DNA from: Lachnospiraceae bacterium
Lineage (GTDB): Bacteria > Bacillota > Clostridia > Lachnospirales > Lachnospiraceae
DNA length: 64,000 nt
Direction of reading: 5' to 3'
Assembly (NCBI GenBank): GCA_017468395.1
Contig: JAFUIR010000013.1
Location: 62,001-126,000 of the forward strand
The notes beneath the pieces are model-generated. The model saw nothing but the letters and a program-made list of their open reading frames with translations. It was not told the origin of the DNA and made no database searches. The position numbers were made by a program, and so were the translations under genes. This document shows, in pieces, positions 17,284-23,844 of the stretch. Positions within the stretch are counted from its first letter, which is position 1, and each line of letters starts with the position of its first letter.

Positions 17284-17580
17284 ATGAACAAAAAAATTAA
17301 AACTGAGGCTGTAGATCGTCTTTTTGATGCTATTTTAAGTTTGGAAAACAGAGATGAATGTTATAGTTTTTTTGAAGATTTGTGTACCGTAAATGAACTG
17401 TTGTCACTGTCCCAGCGTTTTGAAGTGGCAGCCATGCTCGGTGACCACAAAACATATTTGGAAATTGCCGAAAAAACCGGCGCTTCCACTGCAACCATCA
17501 GCCGCGTAAACCGTTCTTTAAATTACGGAAACGATGGCTATGAACTGGTATTTAAGCGAATCAACAAACCTACCGAATAA
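17284..17580 (+). CDS. YerC/YecD-family TrpR-like regulator
   Basis: A 98-residue protein of the TrpR/YerC/YecD family. The helix-turn-helix is at about residues 55-85 (DHKTYLEIAEKTGASTATISRVNRSL). The N-terminal helices (AVDRLFDAILSLENRDECYSFFEDLCTVNELLSLSQRF) form the dimer core. Members are small DNA-binding proteins found across Firmicutes whose effector is not established. A GGAG site seven to eight bases before the ATG fixes the start. An extended -10 (TGATAAAAT) lies near 17215-17225. It is monocistronic and ends at a bidirectional hairpin terminator. Confidence 0.92.
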   Translation: MNKKIKTEAVDRLFDAILSLENRDECYSFFEDLCTVNELLSLSQRFEVAAMLGDHKTYLEIAEKTGASTATISRVNRSLNYGNDGYELVFKRINKPTE

Positions 17581-17596
17581 TTTTTCATCCATAAAA

Positions 17597-17631
17597 CAAA
17601 AGTCATCAGAGTGAATCTGATGACTTTTTTG
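17597..17631. terminator. Bidirectional terminator
   Basis: A long stem, AAAGTCATCAGA/TCTGATGACTTT, around a 5-base loop, with TTTTTT on the plus-strand side and a T-rich run on the minus side, between the convergent YerC and bactofilin genes. Confidence 0.85.
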
Positions 17632-17633
17632 AT

Positions 17634-18146
17634 TTAAACATTTGCTTCTTCCTGATTTACATTTGCAGTTACTTCTACTGCATTTAAAGGTTCTGCCTCT
17701 TCTTTTTCTGCCCGAACCTCTCTCAGTGCTTCCTGCAACGCATCTTTTGCGGATTTCTTTCCGGCTCTTGTCTCTCTGGCAACACGTTTCTTTGCCTTCA
17801 TTCCGGAAGCAGTATCCTGATTCATATCGCAACCGCCCTGGAAAATTGCCTTTTCATCAATCACAATTACAGATGTTTTGATATTTCCGATTAATTTTGC
17901 TGTTGCGGTAAGTTCCACTCTCTCAAGTGCAACCACATCTCCGTACACTTCACCGCCAATAATTGCCGCAGCCGCTTCCACGCTACCGTTAATTTTACCT
18001 GTAGCACCTACCACGATTTCTCCTGCTACTTTAACGTTACCTTCCACAATTCCGTCCATTCTCACGGACTTTTCAGCAGTAAAATCACCGCCTATTACTG
18101 TTCCCTTGCCAATGATTGTTCCGATTTTTGCATTTGTTTTCTTCAT
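17634..18146 (-). CDS. Bactofilin (polymer-forming cytoskeletal protein)
   Basis: A 170-residue protein. Residues about 5-105 form the bactofilin beta-helix (GTIIGKGTVIGGDFTAEKSVRMDG ... GKINGSVEAAAAIIGGEVYGDV), with repeating short Gly- and Val-rich strands. The rest is a charged Ala/Glu/Lys tail. Bactofilins self-assemble into membrane-associated filaments that position cell-wall enzymes. The gene starts 11 bases after the stop of the upstream LytM-like gene, the classical bactofilin/M23 pairing (as in Helicobacter CcmA with Csd proteins), which points to a shared role in envelope shape or sporulation. Confidence 0.93.
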   Translation of the reverse strand: MKKTNAKIGTIIGKGTVIGGDFTAEKSVRMDGIVEGNVKVAGEIVVGATGKINGSVEAAAAIIGGEVYGDVVALERVELTATAKLIGNIKTSVIVIDEKAIFQGGCDMNQDTASGMKAKKRVARETRAGKKSAKDALQEALREVRAEKEEAEPLNAVEVTANVNQEEANV

Positions 18147-18157
18147 CTCTTCCTCCT

Positions 18158-18913
18158 TTAACCGCTAATGGACAAAACATCCATAGGATTAATGTAACTT
18201 CCGTCTTTTGTCATTTGATAACCAAGTTGCAAATTGTCTGATTCGATGATGTAAAGTGTGGAACCTCTATAAATAATGTCTCCCTGCTTAACCATTACAT
18301 CGCCTTTGTTTCGATAGATCGAAATATAACCATTACCGTGATCTACTGTGATTTTGTGTCCGTAATCTGCATCATCCTCAATAGAAAGCACTACTCCGTC
18401 CGCTGCGGCCACCACCATAGTATTCTTTGAGCCTTCAAAAATACATATGGGATTTCCTTCCGTCACTTCCTGCATGGTTGCGGAACCGGTCAGCGGAAAA
18501 CCTGTGGGAATAGTATGTTCGTCAAGTTTTTTCTGTAGTTTTTCTACGGTCTGTAATTTCAAATTTACGGTATCACTAAGAACAGTGATTTTTTCGTTTA
18601 ATGCATCAATTTCTTCCTGTAAAGCCGCTTTTTCATCTTGGAGTACCAGCATTTCATCTTCTTTTTGCTTTATGAGCGCATCACGGGATTGGATTACACT
18701 GTCTTTGTAACTTACCGTTTCCTGCACGCCCGCCCAAAGTTTTTCCTCATACATCAGTACTCCGAATACTGTCCCCACAATCACACACGCCAGTACAATC
18801 AGCAGTGTGCCCACCAAGGGACGTATCTTACACTGTCTTACCTTTGCATCCACTGCATCGGTAGTAAAAATTACGATATGGTTTACTTTTTTCTTGTGTT
18901 TTTTTCTACGCAT
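18158..18913 (-). CDS. Membrane-anchored LytM/M23-like protein, catalytically degenerate
   Basis: A 251-residue protein from the ATG at 18913, chosen because GGAGGTGA lies 11 bases upstream; a GTG at 18925 lies inside that site. Residues about 30-55 are a single membrane helix; residues 60-115 are a coiled coil (ALIKQKEDEMLVLQDEKAALQ). The C-terminal 100 residues have the M23 beta-sandwich (VAAADGVVLSIEDDADYGHKI ... DHGNGYISIY). The zinc and catalytic residues are missing: the usual YAHL is YRNKG, the usual HLHFE is NLQLGY, and no HxxxD is seen before them. It should therefore be a non-enzymatic regulator or scaffold like SpoIIQ or EnvC. Bactofilin follows directly. Confidence 0.88.
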   Translation of the reverse strand: MRRKKHKKKVNHIVIFTTDAVDAKVRQCKIRPLVGTLLIVLACVIVGTVFGVLMYEEKLWAGVQETVSYKDSVIQSRDALIKQKEDEMLVLQDEKAALQEEIDALNEKITVLSDTVNLKLQTVEKLQKKLDEHTIPTGFPLTGSATMQEVTEGNPICIFEGSKNTMVVAAADGVVLSIEDDADYGHKITVDHGNGYISIYRNKGDVMVKQGDIIYRGSTLYIIESDNLQLGYQMTKDGSYINPMDVLSISG

Positions 18914-18961
18914 AAAAAAAGTCACCTCCAGTAAACTTTTTCCATTTTACCACAGGTGACT
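18911..18961 (-). promoter_or_regulatory. Hairpin that covers the Shine-Dalgarno of the LytM-like gene
   Basis: AGTCACCT (18954-18961 read on minus) pairs perfectly with AGGTGACT (18920-18927), with an inner GTAAA/TTTAC stem. The second arm contains the GGAGGTGA ribosome-binding site and is followed by seven Ts and then the ATG. The same structure thus has the form of an intrinsic terminator for hisA and would sequester the start site of the LytM-like mRNA. Confidence 0.65.
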
Positions 18962-19014
18962 ACTTGATACAACGATTATTTAACAAAAATGTTACATTTT
19001 TCCATGGTCAGTGC

Positions 19015-19800
19015 CTAAAAACATCCATTTTTAATGTATTCCAGCACTTTTTCAAACTCCATTTTTCCTCCAAACAAATCCAAGGCACTACCGATGGTTA
19101 CATTCACTTTGCCCTTTCCAAGTTGTTTTAACTCCTGTAAATCCTGAAAATCATGTACACCACCGGCATAAGTTACGGTCTTCTTTCCCCATTTTCCAAG
19201 GAGTGCTACCAGTTCTTTCTCTATGCCCCGTGCTTTCCCTTCCACATCCACGGCATGAATCAAAAACTCATCGCAACTTTCCGCCAGACGATCCAGAAGT
19301 TCAAGGGTTACTCTTTCTTTTGTTTCCTTCTGCCATCTGTCCGTAACAACTACATAGCCCTCTTCTTTTTTTCGGCAACTTAAGTCCAAAACAATGCGTT
19401 TTGCCCCCACTGCCTTTTTTAAACGTTCCAAATTCCCATAGTGAATCTTTCCGTCCTTAAAAACATAAGAAGTGACAATCACATGACTGGCCCCGGCGGC
19501 AATATATTCCGCTCCATTCTCCGCTGTCACGCCTCCGCCGATTTGCAAGCCTCCCGGATATGCCGCCAAAGCTGACAGCGCCTGTTTTTTGGTTGCTTCG
19601 TAGTAATCGCTGTCTGCACCGTTTAGCAAAATAACATGACCGCCTTTTATCCCATGCTTTTTGTAAAGATTTGCATAAAAAGCCGCATCTACGTCTGAAA
19701 CAAAATTTTCCACAGCCCGGTCTTTTACGTCCCTGAGGCTTCCGCCTACGATTTGTTTTACTTTTCCGTTATGTATATCAATGCAAGGTCTGAATTCCAT
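19015..19800 (-). CDS. hisA: ProFAR isomerase (HisA), eukaryotic HIS6 type
   Basis: A 261-residue TIM-barrel enzyme for the fourth step of histidine synthesis (phosphoribosylformimino-AICAR-phosphate isomerisation). The catalytic Asp is in RPCIDIHNGKVKQIVGGS at the N-terminus and the second in KRIVLDLSCR near residue 140; phosphate-binding loops are LQIGGGV and YAGGVHD. The spacing and sequence (HGIKGGHVILL; EFLIHAVDVEGKARG) match the longer eukaryotic-type HisA family rather than the usual bacterial form of about 240 residues. No other his gene is adjacent. It sits upstream of the LytM-like gene. Start chosen from GAGGAAAAG. Confidence 0.85.
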   Translation of the reverse strand: MEFRPCIDIHNGKVKQIVGGSLRDVKDRAVENFVSDVDAAFYANLYKKHGIKGGHVILLNGADSDYYEATKKQALSALAAYPGGLQIGGGVTAENGAEYIAAGASHVIVTSYVFKDGKIHYGNLERLKKAVGAKRIVLDLSCRKKEEGYVVVTDRWQKETKERVTLELLDRLAESCDEFLIHAVDVEGKARGIEKELVALLGKWGKKTVTYAGGVHDFQDLQELKQLGKGKVNVTIGSALDLFGGKMEFEKVLEYIKNGCF

Positions 19801-19909
19801 TTTTCTTTTCCTCTGTTTTAATAAAAGACATTTTTTTCATATTACAATATAATTCTTTTTTTTGCCACTCTTTTGTATAAAACATTTTTCAGTGCACATA
19901 ATATGGTCA

Positions 19910-19942
19910 GAACATAATAATGTTCCGAACAACTCATTGTTC
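19910..19942 (+). promoter_or_regulatory. Tandem 16-bp palindromes upstream of lipoprotein gene
   Basis: GAACATAATAATGTTC (19910-19925) and GAACAACTCATTGTTC (19927-19942) are two palindromes (six-base arms, four-base centres) of the form GAAC-N8-GTTC with one base between them. A possible promoter (TTGTAT near 19873, CATAAT near 19897) would start transcription at about the first palindrome. They look like a paired operator, or two small 5'-UTR hairpins. The binding factor is unknown. Confidence 0.6.
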
Positions 19943-19966
19943 ATAAAATATTATATGGAGGCAATT

Positions 19967-20404
19967 ATGAAAAATTTTAAAAAAGTGGCTGCTCTCCTGC
20001 TTATCTGCGTTTGCATGTGCAGTGTTACCGCTTGTGGCCGTAAAAATGACCAAAACAACAGCGACATGGTAGACACTACTGAGCAGGAAAATACCGGTAA
20101 TAATACCGGTAACACAAACGATAATGGTACTGTTAATGATAACAATAACATTGACAATGGTATCATGGATAATACAAATAACAACGACAATTTAAATAAC
20201 GATGTGACAGACGGTAACGGCACCGCAGATGACGGTAACGGTCTTTTGGACGATGCCGGTAATGCTGTAGGTGACGTTATTGAAGATGTCGGTCAGGGCG
20301 TGGAAGACATGACAGATGACATAACAGGAACAGATACCGACACAAACACAAATACCGATGCAGACAACAAAAACGGTAACAACGCAAATACCAGAAGACG
20401 CTAA
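19967..20404 (+). CDS. Asn/Asp/Thr-rich surface lipoprotein
   Basis: A 145-residue lipoprotein from the ATG at 19967, preceded by TGGAGG. An upstream in-frame extension has no ribosome-binding site. The signal peptide, residues 1-24, ends with the lipobox SVTAC. The mature protein is almost entirely low complexity: Asn, Asp, Thr and Gly repeats (NTGNNTGNTNDNGTVNDNNN; later DTDTNTNTDADNKNGN), with a short patch NAVGDVIEDVGQGVEDMTDDI that repeats a V/I-x-D pattern. It is probably an unstructured acidic surface protein, possibly metal-binding. Function unknown. Confidence 0.75.
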   Translation: MKNFKKVAALLLICVCMCSVTACGRKNDQNNSDMVDTTEQENTGNNTGNTNDNGTVNDNNNIDNGIMDNTNNNDNLNNDVTDGNGTADDGNGLLDDAGNAVGDVIEDVGQGVEDMTDDITGTDTDTNTNTDADNKNGNNANTRRR

Positions 20405-20408
20405 CATG

Positions 20409-20456
20409 CAAAAACCCCATTTCATGATAAAAAACCATGAAACGGGGTTTATTTCT
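20409..20456. terminator. Bidirectional terminator
   Basis: AAACCCC-A-TTTCATG pairs with CATGAAA-C-GGGGTTT around a short A-rich loop, between the convergent lipoprotein and dapB genes; T- and A-rich flanks allow use in both directions. Confidence 0.85.
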
Positions 20457-20457
20457 T

Positions 20458-21222
20458 TTATAAAATGCTTTCAATTACATTGCTCATGTTATACATGCCT
20501 GCCGGTTTACCTGCAAGGAATTTTGCCGCCTCCACTGCACCTTTGGCAAATACGGATTTGGAGTAAGCACCGTGGGAGAAAGTAATTACTTCATCCGTGC
20601 CTGCGAAAATCACGTCATGCTCGCCCACAATGGTTCCGCCGCGCACTGCTGAAATACCGATTTCTTTGGCATCCCTGCGCTCTCTTCTCTGGCTTCTGTC
20701 ATAGACATAATGATAACTATTTCCCATTTCTTCATTAATGGAATCTGCAAGAGCAAGGGCTGTTCCGCTGGGTGCATCCAGTTTCAAATTGTGATGTTTT
20801 TCTACAATTTCAATATCGTATCCCGCAGGACCAAGTACAGCTGCTGCGTCTTTTAACATTTTCAGCAAAAGATTAATGCCCAGTGACATATTTGCTGATT
20901 TCAAAATTGCAACTTTGCCGGAAGCCTGATTTACCTTTTCCAGTTGCTCCGGTGACAGACCTGTGGTACACAAAACACAGGGAACGTTATTGTCCACGCA
21001 GTAATCCAGCAAATCATCCACTGCCTGGGCTACGCTGAAATCAATAACCACATCCGCTTTCACAGTACACTCTTTGATACTGCCAAATACGGGATAAGGA
21101 TTTCTGCCATCGTCTCTTTTGTCGATACCGGCCACGATTTCTGCATTTTCATCCGCAGCCACGATACCGGAAATTACCTGTCCCATTTTTCCGTTACAGC
21201 CGTGCATAATAATTTTATACAT
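20458..21222 (-). CDS. dapB: 4-hydroxy-tetrahydrodipicolinate reductase
   Basis: A 254-residue NAD(P)H-dependent reductase, second committed step of lysine and diaminopimelate synthesis. The nucleotide-binding loop is HGCNGKMGQVI (residues 7-17). The substrate-binding and catalytic motif is EKHHNLKLDAPSGTAL near residues 151-166, where the His pair and the downstream Lys are the family's catalytic residues. VCTTGLS and GEHDVIFAG are also conserved. It is the second gene after dapA, 30 bases downstream, under the same lysine riboswitch. Confidence 0.97.
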   Translation of the reverse strand: MYKIIMHGCNGKMGQVISGIVAADENAEIVAGIDKRDDGRNPYPVFGSIKECTVKADVVIDFSVAQAVDDLLDYCVDNNVPCVLCTTGLSPEQLEKVNQASGKVAILKSANMSLGINLLLKMLKDAAAVLGPAGYDIEIVEKHHNLKLDAPSGTALALADSINEEMGNSYHYVYDRSQRRERRDAKEIGISAVRGGTIVGEHDVIFAGTDEVITFSHGAYSKSVFAKGAVEAAKFLAGKPAGMYNMSNVIESIL

Positions 21223-21252
21223 AATATCACGCCCTTCCTGTCTTAAGTAAAT

Positions 21253-22140
21253 TTAGTTCAAAATGCCGAATCCGCGCATTGCTTTTTCCAGTTTTTCAAC
21301 ATTTGCGGGCTCCATCTCTGTAAGAGGCATTCTGAGAGTGCCTGCTTCCATTCCCATAAGATTGAGTGCCATCTTTACGGGGATAGGGTTTACTTCACAG
21401 AAAAGTGCATTGCAAAGTTCGATAGCCTTAAGCTGAAGTTCCATACTGCCCTTTACATCGCCTTCCAGATATTTTGCACAGATATCATGGGTCTCTTTAG
21501 GAGCAACGTTGGAAAGAACGGAAATAACACCTACGCCGCCCAGTGACATAATAGGCACAATCTGGTCGTCATTTCCGGAATAAATATCTACGCATCCCTC
21601 AGCCAATGCTGCCAGTTTTGCGACCTGACTGATATTGCCGCTGGCTTCTTTTACGCCCACAATGTTTTCCACCTCTTTGCAGAGACGAACCACTGTCTCA
21701 GGGGCAATATTTCCGCCTGTTCTGCCGGGAACATTGTAAAGAATAATAGGAATTTTTACCGCATCTGCAACGGCTTTAAAATGTGCATATAAGCCGTTCT
21801 GGGTAGCCTTATTATAGTAAGGAGAAACTAAAAGAAGTCCGTCTACTCCCATTTTTTCTGCTTCTGTGGACAAATAAATAGCAGTTTCCGTACAGTTAGA
21901 ACCGGTACCTGCCACTACAGGGATTCTTCCCGCTACTTTTTCCACACAATATTTGATTACGTCCAAATGCTCTTCATGAGTAAGTGTGGAAGCCTCACCA
22001 GTAGTTCCGCACACGATAATAGCATCTGTACCTCCTGCGATTTGAAACTCAATTAACTCAGCAAACTTCTCGTAGTTTACCTCTCCGTTTGCTTTCATGG
22101 GTGTTACAATTGCAACCCCTGCACCTTTAAAAATTGACAT
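21253..22140 (-). CDS. dapA: 4-hydroxy-tetrahydrodipicolinate synthase
   Basis: A 295-residue class I aldolase condensing pyruvate with aspartate semialdehyde. Motifs are VTPMKANGEVNYEKF, the GTTGEASTL substrate loop, the Tyr in SPYYNKATQNGLYAHF, the Schiff-base lysine in VGVKEASGNI and NVPGRTG. It is the first gene of the dapA-dapB unit. A lysine riboswitch with its terminator lies in the 5' leader, so expression should fall when lysine is plentiful. A GGAGGATATG site fixes the start. Confidence 0.97.
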   Translation of the reverse strand: MSIFKGAGVAIVTPMKANGEVNYEKFAELIEFQIAGGTDAIIVCGTTGEASTLTHEEHLDVIKYCVEKVAGRIPVVAGTGSNCTETAIYLSTEAEKMGVDGLLLVSPYYNKATQNGLYAHFKAVADAVKIPIILYNVPGRTGGNIAPETVVRLCKEVENIVGVKEASGNISQVAKLAALAEGCVDIYSGNDDQIVPIMSLGGVGVISVLSNVAPKETHDICAKYLEGDVKGSMELQLKAIELCNALFCEVNPIPVKMALNLMGMEAGTLRMPLTEMEPANVEKLEKAMRGFGILN

Positions 22141-22187
22141 ATCATATCCTCCTTCACTAGGCAGCTCTGATTATAGTAAGAACGTTC

Positions 22188-22226
22188 CAAAGAAAACGCC
22201 GGCACATAGATAGTATGGGCCGGCCT
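22188..22226 (-). terminator. Riboswitch-controlled terminator of dapA leader
   Basis: On the minus strand GCCGGC (22219-22224) pairs with GCCGGC (22198-22203), followed by GTTTTCTTT. It sits about 20 bases after the lysine aptamer and about 50 before the dapA start, the position of an expression-platform terminator. Confidence 0.8.
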
Positions 22227-22244
22227 TGTTTATGTCCTGACTTT

Positions 22245-22413
22245 GATAGCGCCCCATCTAAAATTAGATGACAGTCATACAGTTATTTACTGCATGCCCA
22301 AGACTTGACTTTCAGGCCGTCTCCTCTTTCGGCGTCTTCCCCTTTCAACCTTCTTCCACTGTGCCTGTCACATCCAAAGGGCTACTTTTGAAATACGCAA
22401 CCTCTACCTCACT
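22245..22413 (-). promoter_or_regulatory. Lysine riboswitch (L box)
   Basis: The minus strand reads GAGGTAGAGGTTGCG, AAAAGTAGCCCTTTGG, GGTTGAAAGGGGAAG, ACGCCGAAAG, TTGGGCATGCAGT and ATGACTGTCATC in that order. These are the conserved core blocks of the lysine aptamer, in the same order as in the Bacillus lysC leader. The aptamer starts immediately after the stop codon of the upstream BtuR-like gene and ends before a terminator hairpin preceding dapA. Ligand-bound aptamer should favour termination. Confidence 0.93.
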
Positions 22414-22920
22414 TTATGTTGTTTCTGCTGATATCATAACACTCGAAACTGTGACTGTCAACACACAATCTGCGAGATTACAAATCTCCGCTTCCGGATT
22501 CTTTCCTATCATAATAATATCAGTGTCGCCTTGTAACTTAAGGATATTCTTTACTTCTTCCACTGTGAGAATCTTTTTGCCGGTCAGTTCAAAAATCCCG
22601 TCCAAAATCAGCAAATTACATTCACCTGTAGCAAGTACTTTCCGGGCATAATTTATACCGTTGCGGATATTCTCTGTTTCTTCCGCTTTCTTTTCATCAC
22701 TTAAGTTTTCAAAATCTTCCTCTGATTTTTCAAAGCGGAATATCTTAAGTTCCGGCTCCATTTTTTTAATAAAATCGGAGTTCCAGAAGTTTTTTCCTCG
22801 TAAAGATCGGATAATCACAACCTGTTTTCCTGCCGCGGCCTCAGACACTGCCTTTCCGAAAGCCGCCAAAAATCCCTCTTTGTGGTTACCGGTATAAATA
22901 AGTAACTTCCCTTTTTCCAT
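22414..22920 (-). CDS. BtuR/CobO-like protein with degenerate P-loop
   Basis: A 168-residue protein from the ATG at 22920, whose GAGGA site lies in the last codons of the upstream gene; an in-frame ATG at 22938 is less likely. The fold pattern is that of corrinoid adenosyltransferases (BtuR/CobO): KGKLLIYTGN, FGKAVSEAAAGKQVVIIRSLRGK and LLILDGI followed by an HTH-like EEVKNILKL and EICNLADCVLTVTV. The ATP-binding loop, normally GNGKGKT, reads GNHKEGF, and the usual LDE is LDG, so ATP hydrolysis or cobalamin adenosylation is doubtful. No cobalamin gene is nearby; it follows an SSB-like gene by one base. Role unknown. Confidence 0.7.
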   Translation of the reverse strand: MEKGKLLIYTGNHKEGFLAAFGKAVSEAAAGKQVVIIRSLRGKNFWNSDFIKKMEPELKIFRFEKSEEDFENLSDEKKAEETENIRNGINYARKVLATGECNLLILDGIFELTGKKILTVEEVKNILKLQGDTDIIMIGKNPEAEICNLADCVLTVTVSSVMISAETT

Positions 22921-22921
22921 A

Positions 22922-23557
22922 TCATTCCTCGTTGTCAATAATCTCCAGTTTGCTGACGGAAACTTCGTACGCTACTTTCTTCTCCACATTGTCTTCATCT
23001 ATTTTTTTCATGTATTCCCTGCTCTGGATTCTTCCCCAAATGCCGCATCTTTCACCTACTTTGAAACTGCTGGCAAATCTGGCGTTTCTTCCCCAGCAGA
23101 TGCAGGGAATATAATCGGATTTTCCGTAAGGTCTGTTTACCGCAAGAAGCAAATCCGCTATTTCTCTGCCAAGAGGAGTTTTACGGTAAATGGGCTCTTT
23201 ACAAATGTATCCGTCCAAATAAATCTGATTGGTTTTGGCACTCTCTTCTATATCATCCACAAAGATAATCTCTCTTGCGAATACGGAAAGCACCAGTTTG
23301 TTCTTTCTTTCTTCATGGCGGTTATATGAGCGGAATTGTCCGCTTACAGCCACGTTGCAGCCTTTGTAGTCTGCTGTCACATCAATCAATCTTTCGGATA
23401 TCATCAGCGGTAAAATATCGGAACTATCGCTGAGTCTTTGTACCCTTACATCCACCATGTAAAATCCCTCTCCGAAGATTTCATGGCTATAGGCAAAATC
23501 GCTTACGATTTCTCCCATAATTGTCACTTGGTTGTTTTCAATAACCTTATCTGTCAT
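22922..23557 (-). CDS. Single-stranded DNA-binding protein-like, two OB folds
   Basis: A 211-residue protein in which two SSB-type OB folds can be traced. Residues about 8-105 run from NQVTIMGEIVSDFAYSHEIFGEGFYMVDVRVQRLS to KLVLSVFAREI. Residues about 110-205 run from NQIYLDGYICKEPIYRKTPLGREIADLLLAVNR to KVAYEVSVSKLEII. The second matches SSB closely (YIPCICWGRNARFASSFKVGERCGIWGRIQSREYMKK). No acidic C-terminal tip (DDDIPF-type) is present, so it differs from replicative SSB. It begins the unit containing the BtuR-like gene and, by read-through, dapA. Confidence 0.82.
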   Translation of the reverse strand: MTDKVIENNQVTIMGEIVSDFAYSHEIFGEGFYMVDVRVQRLSDSSDILPLMISERLIDVTADYKGCNVAVSGQFRSYNRHEERKNKLVLSVFAREIIFVDDIEESAKTNQIYLDGYICKEPIYRKTPLGREIADLLLAVNRPYGKSDYIPCICWGRNARFASSFKVGERCGIWGRIQSREYMKKIDEDNVEKKVAYEVSVSKLEIIDNEE

Positions 23558-23768
23558 TTTTGTTCTCCCTTCTTACACTTAAGAATTTTCTATTCGTGTA
23601 TGCAATATATTTATACTCCATTTTGAGCTGCTCGAACACTGTTTTACATCGCACACTTCGACAGATTTCTACCTCTTTTGCCTCCGTTCTTTCATGTTCG
23701 TTTTTTTTATCCAAAAAGAAACAGAAAATTTTTTTGGACTATTATCCCACCCCCCTTTTTCATTTAGG

Positions 23769-23797
23769 TTGCACCTAATATAAAAAAGTGCTATACT
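23769..23797 (+). promoter_or_regulatory. Promoter of typA
   Basis: TTGCAC (23769-23774), a 17-base spacer and TATACT (23792-23797), about 40 bases upstream of the typA start codon. Confidence 0.75.
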
Positions 23798-23844
23798 GTA
23801 GCCGTTTTAGAAAATCTTTTGGTGAAATCTTTAGGAGAAAATCA

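Noticed and set aside
19910..19942. GAAC...GTTC palindromes as LexA/SOS boxes
   Set aside because: Gram-positive LexA sites have a four-base centre between GAAC and GTTC; here there are eight bases, and the gene is not DNA-repair related.
23788..23844. Longer N-terminus for TypA
   Set aside because: The extra ATG lies within the promoter -10 region and has no ribosome-binding site; AGGAGA precedes the ATG at 23845.
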